Assembly (NCBI GenBank): GCA_964429915.1 | Contig: CAYSDZ010000004.1 | Span: 1 to 64,000, forward strand | DNA from: Alteromonas_F sp964429915 | GTDB taxonomy: Bacteria > Pseudomonadota > Gammaproteobacteria > Enterobacterales > Alteromonadaceae | Length of the DNA: 64,000 nt | Direction: 5' to 3' | In this document: piece by piece, positions 42,287-50,657 of the stretch | Layout: each line of letters begins with the position of its first letter | Position numbering within the stretch: position 1 is the stretch's first letter | Translations under genes and position numbers: made by a program | Notes under the pieces: model-generated | Databases searched by the model: none | The model's input: only the letters and a program-made list of their open reading frames with translations | Told to the model about the DNA's origin: nothing

Positions 42287-43032
42287 TGCGTTTATTACTG
42301 AGCAATGATGACGGCGTGTTTGCACAAGGTTTACATGTTTTACATCAAACGCTTTGTGCAGAGCACGATACCACAGTACTTGCACCCGACCGAAATTGCA
42401 GTGGCGCAAGTAACGCATTATCGTTGCATCAGCCTTTACGGATTGAAAAAATGCACAATGGTTTTTATTCAGTCAATGGCACCCCTTCAGACTGTGTGCA
42501 TTTGGGCGTAAACGCCTTTGTTAGTGAGCAACCTGAATTGGTTGTTTCTGGCATCAATCATGGACCCAATTTAGGGGATGATGTTATTTATTCTGGTACC
42601 GTGGCGGGTGCTACTGAAGGACGATACATGGGCTTACCAGCAATTGCTGTGTCTCTTGCTGGGTACGAGGGAAAACACTTTGACACCGCAGCAAAAGTCG
42701 TTGCCAAAATTATTCAGTCACTGCCAGCGCACCCACTCGGACCCAATCAAATCTTAAATATCAATGTACCCGACGTCGCTTATACAGACTTAAAGGGGAT
42801 GAAAGTGACTCGCATGGGGCGACGCCATAAAGCAGAAAGCATGGTCAAAGACAAAGATGCATTTGGCAGAACCATATACTGGTATGGCCGAGTAGGCCCT
42901 GAGCAAGACGCTGGAGAAGGAACCGACTTTCACGCAGTGGCTAACGATTATGTTTCAATTACTCCCCTAAGTGTAGATATGACCGCACACCAAAGCATAG
43001 AGGGTCTGCGTAGCTGGTTGGGCGAACAATGA
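42286..43032 (+). CDS. surE: SurE, survival nucleotidase
   Basis: SurE removes phosphate from nucleoside monophosphates and is linked to stationary-phase survival. The metal site NDDG is at residues 6-9. SGASNALSLHQPLRI, NGTPSDCVHLGV and SGINHGPNLGDDVIYSGTVAGATEGRY are all present. Its ATG shares one base with the truD stop (TAATG) and its stop overlaps pcm by four bases, so the whole cluster is translationally coupled. Confidence 0.96.
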   Translation: MRLLLSNDDGVFAQGLHVLHQTLCAEHDTTVLAPDRNCSGASNALSLHQPLRIEKMHNGFYSVNGTPSDCVHLGVNAFVSEQPELVVSGINHGPNLGDDVIYSGTVAGATEGRYMGLPAIAVSLAGYEGKHFDTAAKVVAKIIQSLPAHPLGPNQILNINVPDVAYTDLKGMKVTRMGRRHKAESMVKDKDAFGRTIYWYGRVGPEQDAGEGTDFHAVANDYVSITPLSVDMTAHQSIEGLRSWLGEQ

Positions 43033-43664
43033 AAATAAATAGACGCGGCGAAACGCTCGCGCAGCTACTTCAACAAGAAGGTATACAGCACCCCAAAGTG
43101 TTGCAAGCCATAGCAGCGACCCCTAGAGAACTGTTTTTACCTGACGCGTTAAAACATAAAGCTTACCAAAATACGGCCCTACCCATAGGTCAAGGACAAA
43201 CCATTTCTCAGCCGTACATTGTGGCAAAAATGACTGAGCTGCTGCTATCAGCAACAAGTAATCCAAAAACCATCCTCGAAATTGGTACCGGCTCAGGTTA
43301 TCAAACCACCATCCTAGCCCAGCTTTTTACACAGGTTTTTTCGGTAGAACGAATCAAGTCATTGCAGTTTCAAGCCAGACGACGGCTCAATCAATTAGAT
43401 TTGCACAACGTATCCATGAAGCATGGCGACGGGTGGCAAGGTTGGGCAAGTAAAGGCCCTTACGATGCCATTATCGTTACCGCTGCGGCAACGGAGGTAC
43501 CACAGATGTTATGTCAGCAACTCAATAACGGTGGACGGCTCATTATACCTGTAGGCGATAGTGAACAGTCACTGTGGTGTATCGATAAACACGATAACGA
43601 AATCACGCAAACAGTCATAGAGGCAGTAAAGTTTGTTCCGCTCGTTGCGGGGCAATTACAATGA
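43029..43664 (+). CDS. pcm: Pcm, protein-L-isoaspartate O-methyltransferase
   Basis: Pcm repairs isoaspartyl damage in aged proteins using S-adenosylmethionine. The 211-residue protein has the SAM-binding motif ILEIGTGSGYQTTILAQL, then YDAIIVTAAATEVPQ and GGRLIIPVG. GQGQTISQPYIVAKMTELL lies before the SAM site. It overlaps surE and the yqaA-like gene by four bases at each end. The surE-pcm-nlpD-rpoS neighbourhood is standard in gammaproteobacteria. Confidence 0.95.
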   Translation: MKINRRGETLAQLLQQEGIQHPKVLQAIAATPRELFLPDALKHKAYQNTALPIGQGQTISQPYIVAKMTELLLSATSNPKTILEIGTGSGYQTTILAQLFTQVFSVERIKSLQFQARRRLNQLDLHNVSMKHGDGWQGWASKGPYDAIIVTAAATEVPQMLCQQLNNGGRLIIPVGDSEQSLWCIDKHDNEITQTVIEAVKFVPLVAGQLQ

Positions 43665-44239
43665 AACTATTTCAAGCACTTTACGATTTAGCGATAACAT
43701 GGTCGCGGCACAAACACGCCGAAAAATATCTTGCCGGCTTGAGTTTCTCTGAATCGATGTTTTTCCCTATTCCTCCTGACGTTATGCTAGCGCCCATGTC
43801 TTTATCGCAACCCGACAAAGCGTGGCGATTTGCGTTAATTACCACGATCACTTCAATACTAGGGGGGTTAGCAGGCTACGCGTTAGGGTATTTTGCCTTT
43901 GACCTTTGGATATTGCCGCTTATCAACGAAACGAAATATGTTGATAAATTTGAGCATGTCAAACAGTGGTTTAACGACTACGGTGTATGGATTGTCTTTT
44001 TAGCAGGTTTCTCTCCCATTCCTTATAAGTTCTTCACCATTACGGCTGGGCTATTACAAATGGCACTGCTACCTTTTTTTGTCGCCTCACTGGTTGGCAG
44101 AGGAGCGCGCTTTTTTTTAGTTGCTGCATTGATGCGCTGGGGGGGAGCCGCAATGGAGGCAAAATTGAGAGATTATGTTGAAGTATTAGGATGGGCAGTA
44201 GTCGGTCTGGCGGTAATCGCGTATCTTATTCTGAGATAA
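43661..44239 (+). CDS. YqaA-family (DedA-like) inner-membrane protein
   Basis: The 192-residue protein has four to five membrane segments. It carries the YqaA/DedA-like pattern: SFSESMFFPIPPDVMLAPMSL, FLAGFSPIPYKFFTITAGLLQM, VGRGARFFLVAALMRW. DedA-family proteins are linked to lipid-carrier flipping and membrane energy. It is commonly found between pcm and nlpD in Alteromonadales and relatives. Its ATG overlaps the pcm stop by four bases. Confidence 0.85.
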   Translation: MKLFQALYDLAITWSRHKHAEKYLAGLSFSESMFFPIPPDVMLAPMSLSQPDKAWRFALITTITSILGGLAGYALGYFAFDLWILPLINETKYVDKFEHVKQWFNDYGVWIVFLAGFSPIPYKFFTITAGLLQMALLPFFVASLVGRGARFFLVAALMRWGGAAMEAKLRDYVEVLGWAVVGLAVIAYLILR

Positions 44240-44244
44240 GCTCG

Positions 44245-45117
44245 GTGAAAAAACCCACTATTTACGCAGCCAATGTTCATGCAATAATGTTCAGTTTTTT
44301 TGCACTGAGTGCTCCATTGCTATTCACGGCCTGCAGTTCTCGGCAAGCACCCGCTCCCGTCTCCATTCTAAACAGTCAACCTACGCCTTCATACTCTTTG
44401 TTCGATGCAGATACCTATACCGTAAGAAAAGGCGACACGCTTTTTGCCATTGCTTGGTACAGTGGAAACGACTATCGTGATCTGGCACAATGGAACAACA
44501 TAGCTTCTCCTTACACCATCAAAGTAGGACAAACGCTAAAACTTCGACACTTTAGCGTCAAAAAACCAACGAATAACACTTCATTAAAGTCAACACCTCC
44601 AACCTCTAAAGAAAATTTAACAAAACCTGTTGCCCCCCCAAAAAAGCAGGCGTATGGTGATAAAAAAAGGGATATTTCTCAGCAGGTTGCAGCAAAGCAA
44701 CCGACAACAGTACAGTCCGAATTCCCAAGTAAAGTTAAAAAGTGGGTGTGGCCTGTACATGGCATTGTAATTGAGACATTTAAAGCCGAAGGCGCAGTTA
44801 ATAAAGGTATTGATATCAAAGCGCCCAAAGGAACTACCGTAGTCTCGGCTGCTGACGGCAAAGTTGTGTATACGGGTAACGCATTGCGTGGTTACGGAAA
44901 TTTAATCATCGTAAAACACAGCGAGACTTATCTGAGTGCTTATGCGCATAACGACAGTATCGCAGTAAAAGAACGTGACTGGGTAAAAGCAGGACAAACT
45001 ATTGCTACAGTTGGGGACAGTGATGCCGATACATATAAGCTCCATTTTGAAGTGAGATACCGAGGAAAGTCATTAGACCCTCTACGTTTCTTACCAAAGC
45101 AAAACAATAATGAATAA
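44245..45117 (+). CDS. nlpD: NlpD, LysM-LytM amidase activator lipoprotein
   Basis: NlpD is an outer-membrane lipoprotein that activates the AmiC amidase during division. The GTG start at 44245 gives a basic n-region (MKKP) before the hydrophobic stretch and lipobox LFTAC. A LysM domain follows (TYTVRKGDTLFAIAWYSG) and then a C-terminal LytM/M23 domain. The zinc-binding residues of active M23 enzymes are degenerate (NKGIDIKAP, KLHFEVR), as usual in NlpD. An ATG at 44287 would leave a very short signal. The rpoS promoter normally lies inside nlpD. Confidence 0.92.
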   Translation: MKKPTIYAANVHAIMFSFFALSAPLLFTACSSRQAPAPVSILNSQPTPSYSLFDADTYTVRKGDTLFAIAWYSGNDYRDLAQWNNIASPYTIKVGQTLKLRHFSVKKPTNNTSLKSTPPTSKENLTKPVAPPKKQAYGDKKRDISQQVAAKQPTTVQSEFPSKVKKWVWPVHGIVIETFKAEGAVNKGIDIKAPKGTTVVSAADGKVVYTGNALRGYGNLIIVKHSETYLSAYAHNDSIAVKERDWVKAGQTIATVGDSDADTYKLHFEVRYRGKSLDPLRFLPKQNNNE

Positions 45118-45202
45118 AAACAACAATAAATAATAAAAATACAGAAAGAAAGACCGTACGGAGATATACGTTTAAACACTTAGGTATGCAGGAGATACAG
45201 TT

Positions 45203-46195
45203 ATGGCGAAACATAGCACTGTAGTCGAGGCTGTAAAAAATGACACTCACGCGGAAGACGATTTCGATACCGATATTGTTGATAATATTGACGATACTGA
45301 TAACGATGGTGCCATTGATGATCAGCAATTGGTAAATGAAGCGGTTGTAAAAAACTTAGACGCGACGCAATTGTATTTAGGCGAAATTGGCTTTTCTCCT
45401 TTGTTAAGCGCGGAAGAAGAAGTGTATTTTGCACGAAAGGCGCTTAGAGGCTGCGAAGCATCGCGAAAAAGAATGATCGTAAGTAATTTGCGATTAGTCG
45501 TTAAGATAGCCAGAAGATACAATAATCGAGGTCTTGCGTTACTCGATCTTATCGAGGAGGGCAATCTGGGACTGATACGAGCAGTTGAAAAATTTGACCC
45601 AGAGCGTGGATTTAGGTTTTCTACCTATGCCACATGGTGGATTCGTCAAACTATTGAACGTGCGATAATGAATCAAACACGCACAATACGTTTACCTATT
45701 CACGTTGTTAAAGAGCTGAATATCTATCTTCGTACAGCCAGAGAACTCGCTCAAAAACTCGACCACGAACCCTCTGCTGAAGAAATTGCCGAAGCCGTCG
45801 GAAAACCAGTGGAAGATGTGTCTAAAATGCTGCGTTTGAACGAACGTATCAGTTCAGTAGACACGCCACTGGGTGGCGACAACGACAAAGCATTGCTCGA
45901 TATAATCTCAGATGAGCATGAGTTCGGTCCTGAAGAAAACCTTCAGGAAAACGACATGCGCGACAATATCGTAAAATGGTTGGGCGAACTCAACTCCAAA
46001 CAGCGAGAAGTGCTAGCTAGGCGTTTCGGCCTACTTGGGTACGAACCCTCCACATTGGAAGAAGTCGGTGCGGAAATTGGCCTTACGCGTGAACGTGTAA
46101 GACAAATACAGGTTGAAGCACTACGACGTTTGAAAGATATTTTAAGCCATGAAGGTCTTAATATTGAGAATTTGTTTGACCAAATGAAATCCTAG
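45203..46195 (+). CDS. rpoS: RpoS, stationary-phase sigma factor
   Basis: RpoS is the general stress sigma factor. The 330-residue protein has an acidic N-terminal extension (DDFDTDIVDNIDDTDNDGA), then region 1.2 (TQLYLGEIGFSPLLSAEEE). Region 2 has RMIVSNLRLVVKIARRY and FRFSTYATWWIRQTIERA. Region 4 ends with LTRERVRQIQVEALRRLK. AGGAG lies before the ATG. It sits downstream of nlpD, as in E. coli. Confidence 0.97.
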   Translation: MAKHSTVVEAVKNDTHAEDDFDTDIVDNIDDTDNDGAIDDQQLVNEAVVKNLDATQLYLGEIGFSPLLSAEEEVYFARKALRGCEASRKRMIVSNLRLVVKIARRYNNRGLALLDLIEEGNLGLIRAVEKFDPERGFRFSTYATWWIRQTIERAIMNQTRTIRLPIHVVKELNIYLRTARELAQKLDHEPSAEEIAEAVGKPVEDVSKMLRLNERISSVDTPLGGDNDKALLDIISDEHEFGPEENLQENDMRDNIVKWLGELNSKQREVLARRFGLLGYEPSTLEEVGAEIGLTRERVRQIQVEALRRLKDILSHEGLNIENLFDQMKS

Positions 46196-46198
46196 CGT

Positions 46199-46219
46199 TT
46201 ACCGCGCTAGTCGCGGTAA
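46199..46219 (+). terminator. Hairpin after rpoS
   Basis: TTACCGCG (46199-46206) and CGCGGTAA (46212-46219) form a perfect 8-bp stem with a 5-base loop four bases after the rpoS stop. No U tract follows, so it may stabilise the mRNA 3' end or be a weak or Rho-dependent terminator. Confidence 0.4.
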
Positions 46220-46230
46220 GTACAAAATAG

Positions 46231-46800
46231 GTGAATATGAGCACGTCTCAAAGACTTTGGTTATCGGCTCTTGTAGCGTTCAGCTTTAATAGCATATGGA
46301 GTTTCTTTGCCAACTCTTTAGTTAGTGAAGATATGACAATATTACTTAGGTCAGCCCTTGTACAGGGTTTTTACAGTGGTATTGTCACTTTGCTATTTAC
46401 GTTAGCACTTGAAATGACATACGAACGTGTTCATACGAAATACATTTCGTTTGCGTTTGTTGTTCCTTTGTTGTGCTTAGCCCATCACAAGACCACTCAC
46501 GCGAGTGTCGTTAGGAAAGCGTTTAACCAAACGCTTAATTTATCTGCTCGTTGGTTTGATGGCATTTGTTGGCCAAGTGCGCTTTTTGCGCCACTTATTC
46601 CGCTTAGCATACAAAGTGCTTTAGTAGCTGCAGTAAATCTTGTAAATCAAACCCCAAACTTAGTGTTGACCATTACCCCATCGATACTGTTTAGCGCAAT
46701 TTACGGTTACACCTACACTCTCACCTTGCTTCGAAACCGAACACCAGTTCATCATCAAGCTGATAATGGACTGGTCCGCTCTAAGCAAACAAACTTATAA
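46231..46800 (+). CDS. Hypothetical membrane protein, 189 residues
   Basis: I do not recognise this protein. It has about four hydrophobic segments (LWLSALVAFSFNSIWSFF, FYSGIVTLLFTLAL, ISFAFVVPLLCLA and WPSALFAPLIPLSIQSALVAAV). The start may be the GTG at 46231 or the ATG at 46237. It lies just downstream of rpoS. Its last 46 bases overlap the 3' end of the convergent folA gene, which suggests the true end is coding on both strands. Confidence 0.55.
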   Translation: MNMSTSQRLWLSALVAFSFNSIWSFFANSLVSEDMTILLRSALVQGFYSGIVTLLFTLALEMTYERVHTKYISFAFVVPLLCLAHHKTTHASVVRKAFNQTLNLSARWFDGICWPSALFAPLIPLSIQSALVAAVNLVNQTPNLVLTITPSILFSAIYGYTYTLTLLRNRTPVHHQADNGLVRSKQTNL

Positions 46801-47273
46801 TCGTAAGGGTTTTTCTCGTCTGCGTAACAAGATTGCTCTGTCAGCGTTTGCCACTCTATACCTTGAGTGTAATCGGGAAATTGGGTGTCGCCTTCTACTT
46901 CGAGATCAATAAAGGTAAGGTACAGCCTGTAAGCATAAGGCAGTAAAGCACGATAAAGTTGACCACCACCAATGATCATAACTTCATCTTTGCCACGCGC
47001 CGATTGAATAGCATCATCAATTGAACCTACTACCTCAGCGTCGTCAAGCTTGTAATTTTTTTGACGAGAAATCACTATGTTTTGACGACCTGGCAAAGCC
47101 CTTCCAATAGACTCATAGGTTAAACGGCCCATTAGCACAGGCTTACCTAAGGTAACTGACTTAAAATGCTTTAAATCTGCTGGCAAATGCCATGGCATGC
47201 GGTTATTTGCACCGATAATTCTATTTTCTGCCATAGCGGCTATCATGGCGATACGAGGTTGAGATCTGTTCAT
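46755..47273 (-). CDS. folA: Dihydrofolate reductase
   Basis: FolA reduces dihydrofolate to tetrahydrofolate, feeding thymidylate and purine synthesis; it is the trimethoprim target. The 172-residue protein has IIGANNRMPWHLPADLKHFK, with a usual acidic active-site Asp in LPADL, plus LMGRLTYESIGRALPGR and VMIIGGGQLYRALL. It overlaps the obgE stop by four bases, an obgE-folA operon, and its 3' end overlaps the convergent membrane-protein gene. Confidence 0.95.
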   Translation of the reverse strand: MNRSQPRIAMIAAMAENRIIGANNRMPWHLPADLKHFKSVTLGKPVLMGRLTYESIGRALPGRQNIVISRQKNYKLDDAEVVGSIDDAIQSARGKDEVMIIGGGQLYRALLPYAYRLYLTFIDLEVEGDTQFPDYTQGIEWQTLTEQSCYADEKNPYDYKFVCLERTSPLSA

Positions 47274-48445
47274 TTACGGTAAATCACCTCAAAATCATCG
47301 TCTTCGTCATCTTCATCCCAATCATCGTCCCAATCTTCACTATCAAGTTCGTTTTGAGCCTTTGTTGCTTTGCTTTGAAGACTGTCCCAGACAAAATCTT
47401 TATTTTGCGCTGTATTTGAGGCTTCTTCGTCAAGACTTGGCAGTGTTTCAAGAAAATTCATTACATCTAAACACAACACGTCAGTGTTTAAGTTTTGGAA
47501 GGCCGATATTTTGAAAACTTTTCCTTTCCAATCAAGCGCTTCAACTATGCTGTCGCACAGTGCATCGACGTCTTCTTCAAGCATTAAATCGACTTTATTG
47601 AAAACGAGCCAGCGAGGTTTTTCTGCTAACTTCGGACTGTATTGCTCTAATTCAGACACAATCGTCTTGGCATTTTCAACCGGATCGCTTTGGTCGCTCG
47701 GCATAATATCGACCAAGTGTAACAACACTCTACAGCGCTCTAGGTGTTTGAGAAATCGAATACCCAAACCGGCACCTTCAGCTGCTCCCTCGATCAGCCC
47801 AGGAATATCAGCAATCACAAAGCTACGTTGTGCATCTTGCCTGACCACACCTAAATTAGGTACTAATGTAGTAAACGGGTAATCGGCAACTTTGGGCTTA
47901 GCTGCAGATACAGAACGAATAAAGGTGGATTTTCCTGCATTAGGCAAACCGAGCAAACCCACATCAGCCAATAACAATAACTCAAGTTTTAAGTTGCGTA
48001 TTTCGCCGGGTGTTCCATCACTTTTCTGCCGTGGTGCTCGGTTGGTGCTACTTTTAAAACGCGCATTTCCAAGGCCGTGGTAGCCCCCCAGAGCGACTTT
48101 TAACTTTTGGCCGTGTTTGGTTAAATCACCCAACACTTCGGCAGTGTCAGCATCGGTTGCCCGAGTACCTACAGGCACGGCTAATACTAAATCTTCACCT
48201 GCTCGGCCTGTACAATTGCCACCCTGACCATTTTGCCCTCGTTGAGCACGATGAAAGCGTTCAAAGCGGTAATCAATGAGTGTGTTGAGGTTTTCGTCAG
48301 CCTGCAAATAAACGCTGCCTCCGTCGCCTCCATCGCCTCCATCGGGGCCACCCCTTGGTACATACTTTTCACGTCGAAAACCAATAACGCCGTTACCGCC
48401 GTCACCAGCTTCAACTCGAATATCCGCTTCGTCTACAAATTTCAT
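47270..48445 (-). CDS. obgE: ObgE/CgtA GTPase
   Basis: ObgE is an essential GTPase for large ribosomal subunit assembly and stress control. The 391-residue protein has the Obg fold (FVDEADIRVEAGDGGNGVIGFRREKYVPRGGPDGGDGG). The G domain has GLPNAGKSTFI, DIPGLIEGA and VFNKVD. The C-terminal tail is very acidic (DWDDDWDEDDEDDDFEV). The ATG at 48445 follows AGAGAAG; a frame from 48466 would place that signal in the coding region. It lies downstream of rplU-rpmA after a terminator. Confidence 0.96.
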   Translation of the reverse strand: MKFVDEADIRVEAGDGGNGVIGFRREKYVPRGGPDGGDGGDGGSVYLQADENLNTLIDYRFERFHRAQRGQNGQGGNCTGRAGEDLVLAVPVGTRATDADTAEVLGDLTKHGQKLKVALGGYHGLGNARFKSSTNRAPRQKSDGTPGEIRNLKLELLLLADVGLLGLPNAGKSTFIRSVSAAKPKVADYPFTTLVPNLGVVRQDAQRSFVIADIPGLIEGAAEGAGLGIRFLKHLERCRVLLHLVDIMPSDQSDPVENAKTIVSELEQYSPKLAEKPRWLVFNKVDLMLEEDVDALCDSIVEALDWKGKVFKISAFQNLNTDVLCLDVMNFLETLPSLDEEASNTAQNKDFVWDSLQSKATKAQNELDSEDWDDDWDEDDEDDDFEVIYRK

Positions 48446-48544
48446 TTTCTTCTCTTTGAGCGCCAAGGTCTTTGGTGCAGGACTGCTTTGCGTTTAAACA
48501 CACATCGTATCACGATAGCAAGAGGTGATGGAACAAAGCATAAA

Positions 48545-48566
48545 AAACCCCGCCGAAGCAGGGTTT
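48545..48566 (-). terminator. Terminator after rpmA
   Basis: On the minus strand AAACCCTGC and GCGGGGTTT pair around a TTCG tetraloop (one GU pair) and are followed by TTT, about 40 bases after the rpmA stop. It should end most rplU-rpmA transcripts before obgE. Confidence 0.8.
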
Positions 48567-48603
48567 TTCTAAATTAAGTGCAGAAAGCAATCTGCTACCG
48601 TAA

Positions 48604-48861
48604 TTACTCAGCAACGATACTTACGTATTTACGGTTTTTAGGGCCTTTTACTTCAAACTGAACCTTACCGTCAGATAGAGCAAATAAAGTATGGTCTTTA
48701 CCAATACCCATGTTGTTGCCCGCGTGGAACTTAGTGCCACGTTGTCTAACAATAATGTTACCTGCAAGTACAGATTCACCGCCAAAACGCTTTACGCCAA
48801 GACGTTTACTTTCTGAATCACGACCGTTTTTAGTACTACCACCCGCTTTTTTATGTGCCAT
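48604..48861 (-). CDS. rpmA: Ribosomal protein L27
   Basis: L27 reaches into the peptidyl-transferase centre of the 50S subunit. The 85-residue sequence is typical: AHKKAGGSTKNGRDSESKRLG at the N-terminus, then NIIVRQRGTKFHAG, GKDHTLFAL and a C-terminal FEVKGPKNRKYVSIVAE. No N-terminal extension of the Staphylococcus type is present. It follows rplU after 19 bases on the minus strand, and a terminator separates it from obgE. Confidence 0.98.
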   Translation of the reverse strand: MAHKKAGGSTKNGRDSESKRLGVKRFGGESVLAGNIIVRQRGTKFHAGNNMGIGKDHTLFALSDGKVQFEVKGPKNRKYVSIVAE

Positions 48862-48880
48862 GTGTTCGTGCTCCTATAGC

Positions 48881-49192
48881 TTATGCGTTGATACCAGTAA
48901 TTTTCACTTCTGTGAACCACTGGCGATGACCCATTTGTTTGCGAGAATGCTTACGACGACGGAACTTAACGATTTTTACTTTCTCGCCACGTCCGTGAGT
49001 AACCACCTCAGCAGTCACTTTACCACCCGCTACATATGGTGTGCCGATTTTTACGTCTTCACCATTGCTCACCATAAGAATGTTGTCAAACTCAACTGCT
49101 TCGCCAGGGGCGACTTCAATCTTTTCTAGGCGAACGGTTTGACCTTCGGCCACACGGTGTTGTTTACCACCACTTTGGAAAACCGCGTACAT
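48881..49192 (-). CDS. rplU: Ribosomal protein L21
   Basis: L21 binds 23S rRNA in the 50S subunit. The 103-residue protein shows MYAVFQSGGKQHRVAEGQ at the start, EFDNILMVSNGEDVKIGTP in the middle and a C-terminal RRRKHSRKQMGHRQ-type basic segment. It is the first gene of rplU-rpmA. The 227-base region between it and divergent ispB should hold both promoters. Confidence 0.98.
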   Translation of the reverse strand: MYAVFQSGGKQHRVAEGQTVRLEKIEVAPGEAVEFDNILMVSNGEDVKIGTPYVAGGKVTAEVVTHGRGEKVKIVKFRRRKHSRKQMGHRQWFTEVKITGINA

Positions 49193-49419
49193 AATAACTC
49201 CGCTCTGCGTATCTTTACGCTCATTACAAAAACAGGGCGCGAATTGTACGTGAAACCATTTTGGAACTCAATAGACTTTTTATATAAAAATGGTTAAATA
49301 ATGCGCTAGACTACATTTTACTGTGATCAAGCAGTAAAACCGTCTATCTCAGGTGGCGAAGTCATTGAATTAAGGTACAATCTCGGCTAATTGTTTAATT
49401 TTTTTAGGTTACTTTTTGC

Positions 49420-50394
49420 ATGATGCAACTTGACGAAATCCGTACGCTTGCAGAAAAAGACATGAAAGCGGTGAATGGTCTTATTCAAGAGCAAGTTACC
49501 TCTGATGTTGCACTGATTAATCAACTCGGATTTTACATTATAAATAGTGGCGGTAAACGTATTCGTCCACTGATTACTGTGTTAGCTGCACAAGCTGCTG
49601 GCATTCAATCGAACGACCACCATACCTTAGCCGCCATTATCGAATTCATTCATACCTCAACATTGTTGCATGATGATGTTGTCGATGAATCAACTCTGCG
49701 TAGAGGCCGCGAGACTGCGAATGCCGTATTTGGTAATCAAGCGAGTGTATTAGTCGGAGATTTCTTATATTCTCGTTCTTTTCAAATGATGGTCAGTTTA
49801 GACAACATGCGCGTGATGCAAGTGCTGTCAGACGCAACCAATAGAATTGCTCAAGGTGAAGTTCAGCAGCTCATGAACTGCAACGACCCTGACACCAGTG
49901 AACAAAGTTATTTTGATGTGATATATGGTAAAACAGCTCGGCTTTTTGAAGCGGCGACTGAGCTGGCGGGTGTGTTAGCAAATAAAACACATTACGAAAC
50001 CGAAGCCCTTCGTCTTTACGGGAAATATTTGGGCACTGCATTTCAACTGGCAGACGATATTTTGGATTACAGCGCGAGTAGCGACGAGATGGGGAAAAAT
50101 GCAGGCGATGATTTAGCCGAGGGAAAACCGACCTTACCCTTGCTTTATGCTATGTGGCATACCGATGACGCAAATCAAGCTCTTATCCGAAGTGCAATAA
50201 AAAATGCTGATGGATTAGCTCACTTAAACACCATTCAAGACGTGATGAAAGACACGGGCGCCTTGGATTACACGCAACAAAAAGCGGATGAAGCGGCTCA
50301 AATGGCAATAGATTCTCTCGAACCTATCCCAGAGTCAGAATACAAATCAGCATTAATAGCACTTGCAACCCTTGCATCTAAAAGACAGAATTAA
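49420..50394 (+). CDS. ispB: IspB, polyprenyl diphosphate synthase
   Basis: IspB builds the side chain of ubiquinone and menaquinone by adding isoprene units. The 324-residue protein has the first Asp-rich motif in LLHDDVVDESTLRRGR and the second in FQLADDILDYSA, with GKRIRPLITVLA near the start. The ATG at 49420 is followed by a second ATG; either is possible. It is divergent from rplU, as in E. coli. Confidence 0.95.
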   Translation: MMQLDEIRTLAEKDMKAVNGLIQEQVTSDVALINQLGFYIINSGGKRIRPLITVLAAQAAGIQSNDHHTLAAIIEFIHTSTLLHDDVVDESTLRRGRETANAVFGNQASVLVGDFLYSRSFQMMVSLDNMRVMQVLSDATNRIAQGEVQQLMNCNDPDTSEQSYFDVIYGKTARLFEAATELAGVLANKTHYETEALRLYGKYLGTAFQLADDILDYSASSDEMGKNAGDDLAEGKPTLPLLYAMWHTDDANQALIRSAIKNADGLAHLNTIQDVMKDTGALDYTQQKADEAAQMAIDSLEPIPESEYKSALIALATLASKRQN

Positions 50395-50420
50395 ATGAAG
50401 TTGCTATTGAGTGTAGTGCG

Positions 50421-50594
50421 TTATTGCGACTTCTCTAACGCTTGAATTTCACTGTAAATCTTTTCGGCTTCTGAAGTTAGTGATGCAAATTTGCGCATGT
50501 CGCCATTACGTTGAGCCATCATTGCCTGCTCTTGTAATTGCGCATGTTGCTTCTGTAATTTTTTTAATGGGTTAGCCTTAAAAATCCCAAACAT
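50421..50594 (-). CDS. Small DUF6435/Lacal_2735-like protein
   Basis: The 57-residue protein reads MFGIFKANPLKKLQKQHAQL and continues as one charged helical stretch ending EIQALEKSQ. It matches a family of small proteins starting MF-IFK-P-KKL and known only by domain number. It is likely a coiled coil without enzymatic function. The start at 50594 matches that family; the longer frame from 50612 is less likely. It is convergent with ispB. Confidence 0.65.
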   Translation of the reverse strand: MFGIFKANPLKKLQKQHAQLQEQAMMAQRNGDMRKFASLTSEAEKIYSEIQALEKSQ

Positions 50595-50657
50595 ATCGGT
50601 CTCACAGATCAATTATCAACTGCTGTGTTTACGCAATAGTTGGCCGATAGATCAGCG

